From positions 264,001 through 328,000 of the forward strand of contig VWPU01009432.1 in the NCBI GenBank assembly GCA_013398955.1: a stretch of 64,000 nt of DNA, in the 5' to 3' direction. The position numbers and the translations under genes are program-made. Positions 1 through 14,745 of this stretch are shown in pieces. Position 1 is the stretch's first letter. Each line of letters starts with the position of its first letter. A model generated the notes under the pieces. That model ran no database searches, was not told the origin of the DNA, and saw only the letters and a list, made by a program, of their open reading frames with translations. This stretch comes from Callaeas wilsoni (lineage: Eukaryota > Chordata > Aves > Passeriformes > Callaeidae).

Positions 1-3000
1 AAATTAACATAAAACATATTATATCACTGGAGAGGAACCACTCCAGATTTTCTTCACTTAGTTAAATTTAGTGTGTGAAAAGTAGCTTTCATGTGAATTT
101 GTTAAGCATCTCTTGCTCTTATACAATCAGAATTTTTAACTTATGTTTTGTGATTTGTGTTAGAGACGTAGTTTCAATAAGATTTAAGAAATTATTTGAA
201 AGGTGTCAGACCTTGCCTTGTCGCCTTGTCTTGAATAAGTTTGTTTTCCAGAAGCAGGGGTTTAGTACCTTCCAATCATTAGTCTTTTACCCAATCATGT
301 CAATAATACTGAGAAAACTCCATACTCTGTAAAAGCGTCTGGGAACACTCACATTGTTAATCTTTCATTTGCAAATCATGACAAAAGTGAGTAGACAATT
401 CGTATGACCTTAATGGTGACTCTGAATGAACAGATACAACCATGAAAACCACATCCTTTGGGGAAATGTTTATTTTACCTGTACAGCAATTATTTAATTT
501 TTCTGTTGACCAGAATGGAGCCATTGTTTTCCATGTTCATGTGTGCTGTATGAGCACAACAGATAAAAGCAAAGAAAATTCTTGAATGGACAGCAAAGGC
601 ATCTATCTAGCTAGGTCTGAGGACTTCAAACTTCAGTATTCTCATCATGTAACTCACCATTTTAAGCTTACTCTTTCACTGTCATGCTGGTAAGGTACTT
701 AATGCTTCCATGCAGCTATTTCTGTATATTTCTGTACAGTCTGCTTTGCTTAAGCAGACATGAGACATGTCTGCTTCTTACTTCATCTGCATATTATCTG
801 TAGCAACAGGCTCCTCAGTTCAATGAGTCATTTTGAAATGATGACAGCACAAGTTATGTCAATAAGAAAATGTCCTAATTTTTTATTTGCATTTGTATTT
901 GTTACAGAATATTTTTTAAAATGTGTATGTGTCATGCTTCAATTTATAAAATCATCCAATTTTGCTTTTATTTCAACTTCAGTGAAGATATTTCTTGGGT
1001 AAGGATGGTCTTAAGCATTTGTTAGGTGGTGTTTTGTTTCAGAAGCCATAATATTTTGCACCTGAAAACATGTAGAGTTATGCAAATATGTGCATTATAG
1101 ACACTTTTAGAAGAAGCTGGCAATTATGATGTAAGCTGAATTATTTCTTCTATAAAGAGACTGTTAGGATATTTTGTATGAAGGAACAAAACTGGAGAAA
1201 ACATTTTATGAGTGAAGGAAAAACAGTAACTCAGACAATCAAACAGAAGATATTAGGTAATCATTATTTATATGGTGTTTTATTTCCTTCCCTGTAGTCC
1301 GTCTTTTTGTAAATGTTTATTTTCCTGATAATTTTTCAATTGTTTTCCTTTCATCATTAGAATAATACTATTGACACAATTGTTTAGTATTTCCACAGAT
1401 GTAACAAATAAGCTTAAAAGAAATTGTTAACATGAGCAGGATGAAGGATCTTTATGTTGAGCAGTACATTTTGGTTAGACAGTGAATCCAAATTTCTGAT
1501 TCAGCCACTGTATGCCAGCATGTTGGCCTATTGAGTGGAGACTCAAAATGTGCAACTATAAGCAGCTTCCCTTGCAAAATATAAAGGGGTTAGGGATTAA
1601 ACCTTTCAAGTCAGAGATTTATTTTCCTATATGCCTAAAAGCCATAGCTCATAGGCTACTTCTTTTATTTTCTAGTTTTCTATTATCAGCTATGATCTTA
1701 ACATCTTTAACCTTCCACCATTCACCACTAAATGCCAGATAACTTGTTTCATAGGCTAATTTTTCTTTTTCATTTTTCCACTTATGTTAACATCTATGAC
1801 ACTATAGCACTTTAACTTCTCCAATGAAGTATGGTGTCAAAAAGAAAAATTTCTAGAGCCGCATTCACAACAGTGAAATTTGCAGGTCATCTAGCAATGT
1901 GTTTTCTCTAAACAGTTTGGATTATAATCTATTGTTACTTTTTCTGGGAAAGAGTTAGTAATTGGTATAATGTCACTTTGGCTATAAGCAGTCTTCTAAA
2001 TCAAACAAAGAATTGTTACATGTGTATTTTCTAAAAATTAAATATGTTAATTCCTTGTATGCACTTCAAATCTGTTGTCCTATAGGTAGTACAATGCAGA
2101 GGCATACGGAAAAAATGAGGAGGAGGTTAAAAATATCTGTCCTCTTTGGCAGCTGAGAAAACAGGAAGCAATGAAAGGAAGTACTGGTTTAAGGAGCATG
2201 GATCTTACCTTCTCCATATCCATTTCGAAAGCATTTCTGCTTTATCATGTATTCCATCTTCTCTTCATTATGCTCCTAACCTGAGAGGATAAAGAGTATC
2301 AATCTAAATCTTTGCAGTGAGGGAATTATTCTTTTGTCCTCTGACAGTGGCCTCACCAAATGCCTACAGAGAAGCATAAAAACTGAGTCTGAAGCTGGGT
2401 GTACATTGCCTGCATGATAAGAGGGGCTTGTAGTGTGAGTTCAGACTCAGCAGGCTCACAGCATGCAGGTGTGAAGGGTGGTCCCCTGTTCCCAAGTTAA
2501 ACATCTGGTGTCATCTGAGGTGTTCTGAGATACCTGGCATATTCATGTGGAGATGGAACATGTGCTGCAAGACCTATGGAAATATTGACTGCTTCTGGGG
2601 TGGTGGCTGGAGGCAAGGTTGATACCATAGAGTATCTGAAATGGTAGAGATCCACTCAGTAGCTACATCCAAATGCCTTTGTTTAGGAAGTAGACCCCTT
2701 TATGTATTTCCTTCTCGTTTCTTTTATCCAAGACTGGCTAGAAAGGTTGTGCACCACTGTAACTGGAAAAAAATTCAAATATATATATTTGTGCATTATC
2801 AATTCAATCTCTAATGAAGTGCTATTTATTGTTTTTCAGATCCATTTATTTTGCTGTATTTCTTGGCACTTGTGCACCTTTCAGGAAATCCCAGTGAGCC
2901 AGGACTACTGAGAAACAACAAATCATAGTGCAGGGATGGGAGTGAGCCATGGCAAACCACCCACATTTAGGTTCTTGCTCTAACTTGCAGTTTGAAGTCC

Positions 3001-6000
3001 AAGTTTGAAGGAGAAGATGTCTTGTTTTCCTGTGTTTACATGCAGGGGAGGCTAATCTTGTGTTGAGACATGAGAAAAAATAGCAGAACCCTCATCCCCT
3101 GTTCTTCCCTTAGTCCTCCAATAACATGTGCATTGTTCACTTCATAGTGCATTGTCACAGTTCTCTCCTGGCTTCTGCATCTTGCTAGAAAGATATTCCC
3201 ACAGGAAATCGGAGAAATTCTGCAACACTACCCTGAGAATGATAGGTGTGCTCGGAAGATAGAGATTAATGAGAAGGAAGCAAAATGTCAGCAAATCTCT
3301 GCCAGAACATCTATGCTATCTACAGGAGGAAGTGAATGATGGGGAAGAGGGATAAAATGCATTTATTTTTTGCTGTAAGAAAGGACAGAGGTGACCTTAC
3401 CCTAGGTTAGTAGGATGTGTTCAAAATTGAGACATCCATAGCTCTCAAAGATTAAAAGTTCACTTTTTTTTTTGCTGTTGATGAGAAAAATAATAAAGCT
3501 TTTGAAGAGGCCTAATGTAGCAAAAAATATTAGCAAAGGACATGACATCAGTAGAATTTGAAATTTATTTAGAGGAGGCAAGGAAATATAACCTGATATT
3601 GGATGAAGGATCAGGAATATTTAGACAAAATTCGACAGCATGTGTCACTCTCTCTCCAAAATATTTGCCAGAGAGTCTTAGATTACTTTATAAATGTTAG
3701 TGACGCTGACTCATAAGTTATATTTTTCTTATTTTACAATGGGTAAATATAGACATATATTCTAAATGTGTGTAAGAGATTTAGATGTAAATACTTATCT
3801 TTCCTCGTCAAATAAGTCCCAAGCAATTCTAACAAGATATTTTTAAAATATGTCATCTGGCAGTATCACATGCCATAAGATGATAAAATTGATATGGTTT
3901 ATTCATTAAGAAAATGAATGGCATTATTTACTGTATCTACTGCATCAAGTAAAGATGAAAACTAAACCAAAAAAAGTATAGATAAACTCATAATGATAAT
4001 ATCTTCCCAGGTAAACTGAAGTCTACATTTTGAGACATATCTTTTGGATCATTCTAAGTCTGGAGCTTGCCATCATTATTTCAACTCAAACAGTAATTTT
4101 GGAAACTGTTATGTATTATTGTAAGGTGTATTTTTAACCTGGGGTCACTACAAGGTAAAGACAAGGAGTAGTACAAAACTTGACCTGTCACAGGAATTCC
4201 AGATAAAACCCCAGAAGTTGAGTCAGAGATAATCACAAGATCTGGAATCTGCAATAACAAACTGTTCATATATCTACCTGTCAGCCGCCTTCCTCTAAGG
4301 GAGGGACACAAGGTCACTGAAATGGCCACTTTCCATCCCTTGTTTTTACTGGACATATGGTGGGTAAATGGAGAATCAAATATTTACAGGAAAATACTTA
4401 TCCATGAAGAGTAAGTGATTTCATTTCAAATGTTTGTTAGTTAGCTTTTTTGTCCTTTTTAGCAAGTTCCTATAAAAAGTCATAAGCTAACTGAGGAAAT
4501 ACAGTTAGTATTCTTCTCAAGAGTATTTCCACTCTCAACAGCATTTCCAAATTTAATTAAAGAAACATGTCTCAATTAAATAAATCAGGTATTATTTTTT
4601 TAAATAAATTTAAATGAGAATGTGTAAAAGGAAAGACAGAATCACAAAAATGGAAGATAGATCACTGATTTCAGTAGAGCAGCTCTGCCTGGAACAGTAT
4701 GTTATGTACAAGCAGTACCACTACTCTCCCAGTACTATTCTCTTATACATTTAAAAAATATCTCAAATCCCTAGGTCCAAAAATAATTTGGTTTAGGATA
4801 CTCTAACATAGTCATTTCTCTGGCTATTCCAGTAATAAGAGAGGTAACATTTATTGTCTAATAACAGTGGTTAAATGGATGGGTAATGTTAGGTTGTGAT
4901 GTCACACTGCCAAACTCCCAGACTTTGTTATTCTCAGTTTTCTGAAAAGAAAAATGCTGAAATGGTTAGAATCAGATATCTTTATCGGTGTTGGATAATT
5001 TGAAAGAGAAAGTGTATTTGTATATTCCAGGTATGTTGTGCAGCAATACTTCTGTGAGCCAACTGAAGAACAGAAATGATTGTATTGCTGTGCCTGTGCT
5101 CCCACTCCTCACACAATCTGGATGTTTTGCAGCGTCACATTTATTTATCAGTGCCATAGCTGGCTTTGGGACAGTGCTATTCTCATTTTTCAGGGGCATG
5201 GAGGGAATTGTGAGCAACCCGGGTTCACACAGGACATCAGTGCGAGAACAGGCAGTGGAGCTCTATTCTCCTGAGCCACGGCGTTGGCACTCTGACAGCT
5301 GAACCCAGCTTCCTTCTCTTGGAGCCTGGACAGAACACAGAAACCTATTCATTTGGCAAAGGGGGAGGGGATCCCCTGCATCCCTTCCTCATTTTGTTTT
5401 TATTTTGGAGGGGACAGTTGCAGTTCTCATGCAGGGCAAGGTTATATAAACTTGATGACAAGTAACCACATGTTTTTCAGCATTTCCTAAAGTTTGTAAA
5501 GGGTGAGTTCCAGACAGAGCACAAAATGTCACCACGCAAAAAGTCATACCAATCTTTCTACCAAAGTATATGATGAATGTTAATAATAACTCATTGTTGG
5601 TCACTGTGCATCTCTATGTACTCTAGTTTATATTCATATGCATAGAGCAAATCTGTAAAGGTAAAAGAAGCAGCATAAATAGCATGTGTTTAAAAAAAAA
5701 AGTTTTTTCCTTTTCCCTTTTTTTTTTTAACCTGGCTTTATAAAGATACATTAGAAAACACATCTAGAAGCTTTTTATAGTTGAGAGAAAGGTCCATTGT
5801 TTTGAATGACTTCATGATCATACTATTTATAAAACTGAATTTGTTTTCCTGAACTTCTGAAAAACGTGCCTTCCTGGTTAAGTTAATTTTATGTGTAATA
5901 TATTGCTGTTGTACCAAAATAGAGTATGGTAGTAATATTTTATCATACTTATCAGTGTCATTATTTTTTCTTGCTAGTTCTGTTAAGGTGTTGTCTCCAT

Positions 6001-9000
6001 AAAAATAAAACCACAGGTTCTTTGTGGGAAAATGTATATTTTTCTCATACACAAGGTGTGGATCTCTATTACTTTTGAAAATTTAACACATTTTCATGAT
6101 TTAAAAAATTGCATTAATTTTCCGCATTTGAAGAAAGATGTAGAACACTCTAAGAAGTGTATTGACTTCATGTTTCCTATGAACCTGAGAATCCTGGTTT
6201 TATAGCCCTAGGTGTATCTTGGTAGTCCATTGTGTTTCTTACTTCAAACCAAATTGATTGAATGCTGGCATTTGTATTTTTGTGTAATAGATTGTGCAGT
6301 GTGCTTTGTAATGAGCTGAATTTAAGTAGCAGTTGATAGTAAATGTTGGAATAGCAAAAGGGACAATGCAGAGAATTATTATTTTCCTATCGAAGTTTGT
6401 CAGTTCTATAATGAGCTTAAAGCAGAAAATATTTTTCTTTTGGAAGTGCACTGTGTGCTTCACAGCAGATGGTGGAACTAAGGGGCAAAACTGATATATG
6501 CTTAATGGCTTATAGTCATTTATGTCTTGATTTTGTTAATATACATATACAGTTTCTCATAAAGAAGAAGATTTTAAAGGCATGAAATGGAGGTAGGAAA
6601 AATTTTAAGACAATTGCAAAAGAAAAATAATTTGATAATTGATGTGTATTTTTAAATTCCATTTTATTTTATTAAGTACAGCAAATTCCATATTAAAGCC
6701 ATATTTGTTGTATCTAGGAGGAAAGTGGATAGAAGAAATTCTGAGGAATTGCACAGTGAAGGAAGGCAATTTTAGAAAATTCGAATGGTGGTGAGAGAGG
6801 GGAAAATATAAACTGAAGATGACTTTTAAAATCAACATTTCCTTCTTCATGGAAAAGAGAGGCAACAGTTTTGTCACTTAAATTTAGCCCTGGTCACTGT
6901 AGTTACAGCCTTATCTTGCAATTGCTGTAAGACCAGCTGTCTCTTTAGGAAGCTGGAAGAAAACCCCACTAACCTAAGACTAGCTAGTGGTCATCTCAGG
7001 AAGTTTATCTGTTTGTATTCTGGGAGAAGTTGGAAATAATTTTTCTAAATTTCGTTTGCCATCCTGTTGTTACCCCACAGTGACAATATACAGGGACAGA
7101 CATTGCTACTGCAGTTGCTCTGAGTTCCAAGCCATTCATAAGCTGAGTAGAGTTAGGCAGTTTCAATGTCAATGTCCTATATATTTATTTATAGATACAT
7201 AAATTGCATCTGTTCAGGGAAGAAGATGCATTTCCTACTGAAGAATACCAGTGGCCCACTAAAGCTAGAGGAAAGAGCTTTACATTTTATACTGTTTAAT
7301 ATCCAGCTGAGACAGGGAAATTCTTAGAGTAACAAGGAGACATTAATATACCTGTAGAAGTTGCGTGGTTCAAGCATTTTGAATAAATGCATTTGTTTGC
7401 TTATACATAGATCTATCCATATCCACCTATCTACCTGAAGCTGACTTCATTTAAGCATAACTTAGTAATCTGTTAGCTATAGTGATCCCTTCCCCAAAAT
7501 TATAAATTGGATCCTGGGGACTTAATATCCTGTAATAAGTGCTCCTGCTTCACAACACAGACTTTGCTTTGTCTGAAGGCTAAGAGAAGATATCCATATT
7601 TGAACTTAATATTTTAAATGGAGACTTGTCACCACAGAAATCACAAAAGCTGAATCTATTTTCTAGTAGGTTTTTTCTGGCAGTGAAGGTTTCCTGTTAT
7701 ACGGTAAGCTGTTAGGAGATGTTCTTGTCAAAATTTGTGGAACTATCTGTTATTATATTAAATACCATAGTTATAACTTCAATTGTTAATCACTATCAAG
7801 GGTATCATAAATTGAAAAAAGAGATTTTGGAGAGAGAGGGAGAAATAGTACCAGTCACTGGAAATTCCACAGATTGCAAAGCAAAGGGATGGGAGTGTTA
7901 CAAATTCTCTAAGTTAGATTACCAGGAGAACTTTTCTAAACTTACACAGTATTAGTACCATAAACCACAGTCTCCAAGAGATTGCTGCACTATTGAACAA
8001 ATCCATTGCAGGCATTTTACTATTACCCAATAATAAATTAAAAGAGGGAATGTGCTATAAACTAACCTAATCATTGTAGGAGAATAGTCTCCTTGGAAGG
8101 AAAGCACGTGCAAGGCAAACTTCTCTCATTTCCCGCTTGCTGAGGAACTGAGTTAGTGAAATGACTTGGAATAGTCCTACCTAGCTTACCCCATGGGGCA
8201 GTACACCCAGTAAGGTGCATTAGTCCCTGATGATAGGGAACAACCTGTATGTATATCCAAATTCTGTTCTACCATTCTACATACAGTAGAGCAGGAATAA
8301 AAAGATCATGCTTTCCTTTGGAAAGACAAGCATGCTGCTTGAATGGAATAAACTTCTAAGTCAGCATGAAAAACATAGTACACCAGAAGTACAATTTCCC
8401 ATTGCAGAGAGCATGCATTACACTCATCCTTCAATCAGAAGCAATAAATCCAAGTGGGAAACCAGCAAAGCATTAACCTTCCACAGAACTTGTTGTGCAT
8501 TTTCTACAGCATTTTCATCAGACTGTGGGATTTTTCACAGCTGCTGCTAAATGATTCTGACCAGTTAAGGTTATGTGTAATTTTTAGATTTACATTGTGA
8601 GTATTCAGTGAAGTAAATGCTGTCACTTTCACACACACTTTCACACTATTACATGTCATCCTACATATCATTAACTTTTCTTTTGGTCTACTTCAGAAGA
8701 CAGTGTTTGCCTGGTGTCACAAAAATAAATGTGGCCATGTAAATATGACAGAAACCTTGTCTTCACAGAGAACACTCTCAGACTTTTATTATTTACAAGC
8801 CACTAAAAACTCTGACAAAACCAAACTTTCCTTGATGATATCCACTTATGATCAGTTCATAGTATGAAACCAGAAGATAGTATCTGTCCACTGGACTATA
8901 AAGAATTTTTCAGTAGGGTGCTATCCTGTCCCTTTGAAAGCTCATTTTGTTCATAAATCATTCATAACAACATTAATTTGGAGAACATGGAGGTAGATAC

Positions 9001-12000
9001 CACCATCACCAAGGAAATTATATGAAGAAAAGTATCCATCTTTTTCATACGTTAGCCTTAACCTTAAATGCAAATGACCTATTTTGATTTTCCTAGACCT
9101 TCTTCCTTATGTTCCTCCTATCAGGGATATTTGAGGATTTTTTTTTAAGTGGAAGACAGGAAATTATAAGGAAATGCTAATATTCAAACTGTTTCTGATC
9201 TTTCTTGGTCTTAATGCACGTAGGTCCAAGTACCTAATACTTTCACATTGTCAAGTCAGTAGATTTGAATTATTATACTTGTGGATAGAAACTAATACCA
9301 GCAATCTAAGCACCAACAAAGTAAAGCAGTACTTACATTCATCTAAACATATAGTATGTTACTAAACCTTAACAAATTAAATGAGAAGAAATTATGGATC
9401 CTTAAAACTACTTTCTCTCTTAACTGCACACTGTTCTGAGCCCTGTACTTTCTGGTAACTAATGTCACAGAATTGGTTTCCTCACTAAATATTGGATGTC
9501 ATAGTTAAGAGAAACACAAGCATGGAAAAAAAAACGTAACACCACCTAGTGTCACCTGGCATATTCTTTGGTCTGTCAGTCATCCTTTCTGAAAGATGAA
9601 ATCTGGTGGTCCTTACCACATTGCACTATGCAGAGTGACTGCAGTGGCCTCCATCTCTTTAGCACCACTTCTTAAAAACAGATTCTTATTAGCATTCTGC
9701 TCCCGAACACATGTCAGAAGTCATTAAATGTAGCCAAGCAACTGCATGTAGCTATCCCTTACTTCAAGTATTCAGTGTGTGGGTAGGTCTATCCATGTAT
9801 CAAATTTAGGCAACTGTAATATGAATCAATATTATTCTTCATGCATCATCAACAGCAATCTCATAGGCTAGCACAGCCCATAGCTTAGAATAAATTAAGT
9901 GATAACTTGATGAGACGGAATCAAGGTGGATTTCTAGAATTCTGGAAGAACGTTACTTTTCTAGTGGTTAAGGCATATTTTTTTTCCACATTGAAAACAT
10001 AGCGATATGGAGGTGAGAGAACATGCTGTCATCAGTTTGGAGGGCAGTAATGAATTTATTATTAAAATTTTGTTCAGGAAGTAATTTTATGCTTTATTGT
10101 AATTACTGGTGTTTGTACAAAGAACCATCCACTGTATTTATGAACACTGTGAAAAGTGGGATCAGGTTTTCTGGAACTCCATTTCTAACAACTTTGTTGA
10201 ACTCAGGTTAATTATGAGAGAGGCCCATCTGAGGGAGAAGGCACACCACAGAACAAAAGGGATCCATTTTTTTCATCTACTGTTTGAATTTCATCCTTTC
10301 TTCTTTCATCTGTTTTCATCTTATGGAAGTGATTATAAGTGCTAATGAGACATTTGATCTTGCTTCAGGCAGTCATTTTCTGGTTAACACAACAGAGGTA
10401 TCAAGCATCTATTTTGGTATTATAGGAAGTCAGCAGGCTGGGGTCACATATTCTTTTTTCTTATACCTACCTAGTTGCAGCAATCCTTTTTCTGGTACCT
10501 GAAATACTTATTGCACTATTTTATTTTTCTGTCTGCAGGTCTTATATGAACTCCTCATCACTAATTTATGTCAGGAAAAGATATAACTCTTACAGGTGTT
10601 TCCAGTTTAGAAGCCAGTCAGAAGTATTTGAAACATTTTTTTTTTTTTGGGAGCTAATTCTAGTCAAGTCAAAGTTACAGATGTGTTGTTTAGTTCAAGC
10701 AACAAGTGGTGACTGATGAGCAGAAGTAGCATTTGAACCTGAGACCCAATGAGTATGGTTCAATAAATTGGGGGATCATTCTAAAGAGAACAATACTGTT
10801 TGAAAACATGATTTCTTTCATGTTGACTTAATTCTTCAAAAACCATAACCAAATCTGGCAGTTCTGAGCAGTTCTTTTCATCAGTCTTATTTGTCAAAAG
10901 TATGCCAGAGAACACTTTTGGGCCTGTGTTCCTCAAGTGCTGATAATTATGTGTATAGAAAGTGTTGCTTGTATTACATAGTACACCCAGTGGAACTGGG
11001 AATATTACTGAAATTTAAAGGAAGCAGCCTTGGGAAGACCCAAGGTATGTGTACCAGGCAAGCCCCAAATATTTCATCCATTAGTATGAATTTTGTTTTT
11101 GAGGAAATAACCCTTGTTAATCACCACTGCTCTTTCATTATGGTACAATCAGTTTCTCACTGCTAACTTGAATGTGGAGCTCTTCTAGTGCCTACTTTCC
11201 ATAAATTAAAGTTGGTGCCAATTAGCCGTTTATAGGAGACAGACTTGTGATATCTTTTCAAGAAATAAACACATGAGAACAGTGAGGCTAATTAGTGGAA
11301 ATACTTTCCTATAATCCACCTGTTCTAGGTAATACCAATAACTTTTACAAACATTCTTGCTTTGAGACTGATAGCAAATGCTGCTAAGTATATCTGTATA
11401 GTCTGGTAGGCAATGAAATGTGTTCCAAAGTCTTATTACTTATTACAAAGCAGAATAGTATTTTTGCCTATTCAGTAGGCAAAAGGAACTTCATAAGATG
11501 CCTTCACATTGTCACACCTAATACTGGAGAAAAACTTTGGGCTTAACTTAACAAATAGTTTTTACTAGAACACTTGGAGCATTCAAAAATCAGAAAAAAA
11601 CCCCTCTGGGCTTTGTTTTTGATATGTGGAAAAAGGAGAACAGGCCTAGAGAGAAAAGAATAAATATCTCATACTAAATCTTTAAAAGCTGGTGGTTTGT
11701 CCAGCATTTTCCAGGGTTTCTTTTCCCCCAAGTCTGCAATTTAAAAATCACCAAATATTGGTCAATTCCTTATTTGGGAGCACCTTTTAAAGCACTGGAT
11801 TTCTAAAAACCTGATTTTAATTCTGTGATTGAACATTGTTGTTTAACTGGATGACTGTAACCTTTAAAATCAGGCTTCCAATGTAATAAATTATAAGCAT
11901 GAATTTTCCTTATATAATGAACAATTATAGTTACTGGATTACTATTTTGGGTTTCAAAATTTCAAAGAAACTTTAGATTGAAAAAATTAATTCTGATGTT

Positions 12001-14340
12001 AAGACATTTTGAAAATCTTCCAAACTTTTCAAAGATCTCTGATGTTATTAATATTTCATTAAGTATGTCTTCTAGCAAACACAGTATTCCTGAAATAGAA
12101 AGACAAAGCAAACGTAAAGAAAATCATAGCATGTTAATAAAGCTGAAATGAAAATGTACAGAAATCCAGTTTTTCTAATTATCATGCAGGAGCATGTTAA
12201 ACTGAGGACTATAATGTAGAGCCACTTAGTGTATTCTTTTTATTCTTAACTTTACTATTATGTAGTCCTACTCAAATTAGTAAAGACACATACATACATA
12301 CATAATGTTAGCTCCAGTAAAACACATCAATCCTTCAAAAAACTTACGCCTTTAGGTAACAATTAGATGAATTAATTTTACTCAAAATATAACCCTTAAA
12401 CACAGTTACTGAAGATTATTTTCAGGATCTAGACTCACATTAGCAAATCATTAGGTTTTAAAGTGTTTTTTTGAACATGTTAGATTTTGTTAAGTCTGCT
12501 TAGAAGAGTGTTAGGGAGGAGAGGACACATACTTTTTTAACTGGACAAGTTTCTCGCACATGCTGTCATATTTAGAATACTGTTTCCTGACATAGCAATT
12601 TTTTCCTCCTTCGGAATATGACTACACATTTCAGTAGTCTTCAAATTCGCAGGCACATGTCAGTTTCACCAGCTGCTCATTAGTTTGTGTATTTTAAAGA
12701 AGGTAGGGAAATGCGGAAAGCTTGTTTCTTATCGATTGAATCAAGCGTGCAGTAAGGTAATAATGAGGAAACATAATGGGTTAAGAGGAGAGAACTCCCA
12801 CACTTAATTCCTTCCTGTTAGATGAGCTCCTTCACAAGAGCGTGATCCTTGTAATGTACACATTTATAGCAGTGTTTCTTATTTTAAAAGAGCTGTGACT
12901 CATTGTATGGAGGTGGAGAGAACTGAGAAGCTTTTGCACATTAACAGTTTTAAATGAAGAAAAACACCTCTTTTTTTCCTTGCCTTTGCATTTTTAGTAG
13001 AACTCTATGAGACAGAGTATTTAAGCATGATGGTTAATTTTACATCAAATTTGATCCTGCCACCAGTTACTTTCTACTTCTGCAGGCTGCTTACTCTGTC
13101 ACCGAGTATTAGATGTATTACCCACAGAGCAGTAATTACATTTGACACATAATTATTATGGTTTTGATGATAAGACGGCCTTTTCTTTTCCTGCTTTCAT
13201 AACATATACTCCTGAAAGTGCTGGCTGGCTGAATACAGTTAGTTTAAAAGCACTTGGATTTAAATTGAACCCTGGGACAAAGAAAGAAATGAAAAGAAAG
13301 AGCGAGCACATTTGAAAATTCCAGATGATCTCACACAGTCGATTTTGAAAAGGAAAGAAAGCCTTTAAGTGTTGTTAATGCAAAAGGAGAAAGAGCTGCC
13401 GGGCTGCAGCCTTGCCAGATCCCCAACAGGAAAGGAGTGCTTTTAAAGTTAATAAACTGAAGGTTTGGAAAAAACGGAGGCTCCTGGCAAGGCCACATAA
13501 ACTACACAAATGAGTTTCTAATCTTGCCACATGGGCATTTTTCCAACTCTGCACTCTGAGTCACCCCCAGCTGCAGGCCTGGATGAGCAGTTTAATAATC
13601 CTTAGCCCTTTTTTTTCTTAAATGATCAGCATCAGAGTATCATGTTTCTGGAGCCTGGAGGCTGTGTGGTATTCAAATAGGGTGAGTTCTTGAAATTCCT
13701 CCAAACCTACCTGCAGCTGCCTCTGCCTCTCTGCTGAGGTTAGAAAACCTGGACTTGCAAACTTTGTAATTTCCCATCATCTTCTTCCTCCCTCATCTCC
13801 TCTTGATTTCTTAGAGTGTGCACGGGGCAAAGCCAGGCTGGGAGGATGCAAAGTGTTACTCTCGTCTTTTTGAAAAGAAAGGAAAGTTAACAAGGCACGG
13901 ACGGGACAATGTCAATGCTAGGAATCCTTCTCTGGGAACTGAGTGGTTGTGAAGGAAACCTGAGCAGAAACAAAATGACCTGACTTCCTTCTTGGATCCA
14001 AGAGCTGAGCATCAGTGAAGCTTGATGTAAAGGGTATCCCTCCTACTGATGTGAGCTCTTCAATCAGTGCCGAGACAATAATAATCAAATTAACGTACTA
14101 TAAAGCAGCTCTAATTTTAGCCTGTTTTGTTATTGTAAGAGTTCGTAGGGAAGGGTAAAGGGGGAGGTGAAGGCTGCTACAAGTGACTAACGCTGCATTT
14201 CAGCCTCCTAAGCCATATTTAGTGATGTGGGATATAAACATAAGCTCTCAGTACAATTTTTCCTATTTGACTTCTGCTTCCTTTCTTGCGTTCCCTCTCC
14301 TAAAGACAGCTGCTGACAGACAGGTATTTATGCTGGTGCT
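1..14340. other. AT-rich intergenic or intronic desert; no gene seen
   Basis: Open frames are short (122 codons or fewer) and read as chance products. No CR1 or LTR was recognised. A somewhat more GC-rich patch at 5090-5330 (with CGAGAACAGG and CCACGGCGTT) and another at 2400-2640 were not matched to any family. From about 12.6 kb rightward the sequence becomes less repetitive, with homeobox- and SOX-like AT motifs (for example near 13145 and 14080). Confidence 0.5.
12286..12303. repeat. Short (CATA)n run
   Basis: Four CATA units followed by ATG; too short to be a strong microsatellite. Confidence 0.8.
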
Positions 14341-14615
14341 GCGTGGCAGGCGCCCCAGCTCGCCCTGGGGAGGGAGGTTTGCGGCTGTCCGGCCCATTCC
14401 CGTTCGGCCGCGGCCCGAGCTGAGCAGGCTGCACTGGGTGCCACGGGCAGCCCCTGTCCCGGGCCATGCCTTTGCTGGGAGCGGCAGGCGGCACAGGGAA
14501 GCTCTGCCCGGGACTGGGCCACCACCAACACCCCCGGGATCCAGCGCCTGAGCTACCACCACCCCGATCCCGTGGCCTGTTCAGTGTCGCCAGGGTATCA
14601 CGGTCGCCCCTCTTC
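14341..14615. promoter_or_regulatory. CpG-rich patch in the gene desert
   Basis: Roughly 275 bp of G+C- and CpG-rich sequence (for example CCGTTCGGCCGCGGCCCGAG near 14399-14418) with AT-rich DNA on both sides. Open frames of 60-120 codons on both strands reflect composition and match nothing I recognise. With the adjacent ATTGG-bearing duplication it resembles a small CpG-island promoter, but no exon, TATA box or transcript evidence is visible. Confidence 0.35.
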
Positions 14616-14745
14616 GTCAGTTTTGGCCATTGGATTTTCGTGGGAGTCAAAGTGGGAGTTTATTACCTGCGTGAGGTCTTTGTCAGTTTTGGCCATTGGA
14701 TTCTCGTGGCAGGCAAAGTGGGAGTTTATTACCTTTCGTGTACCT
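14616..14745. repeat. 66-bp imperfect tandem duplication
   Basis: Unit 1 (14616-14681) and unit 2 (14682-about 14745) share GTCAGTTTTGGCCATTGGAT, then T(T/C)TCGTGG, then CAAAGTGGGAGTTTATTACC. Each unit carries an ATTGG (inverted CCAAT/NF-Y) box 66 bp apart. The period is a multiple of three and both strands stay open, so each strand encodes a 22-residue repeat (minus strand: VINSHF..HENPMAKTD twice), but there is no sign of a real gene. Confidence 0.85.
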
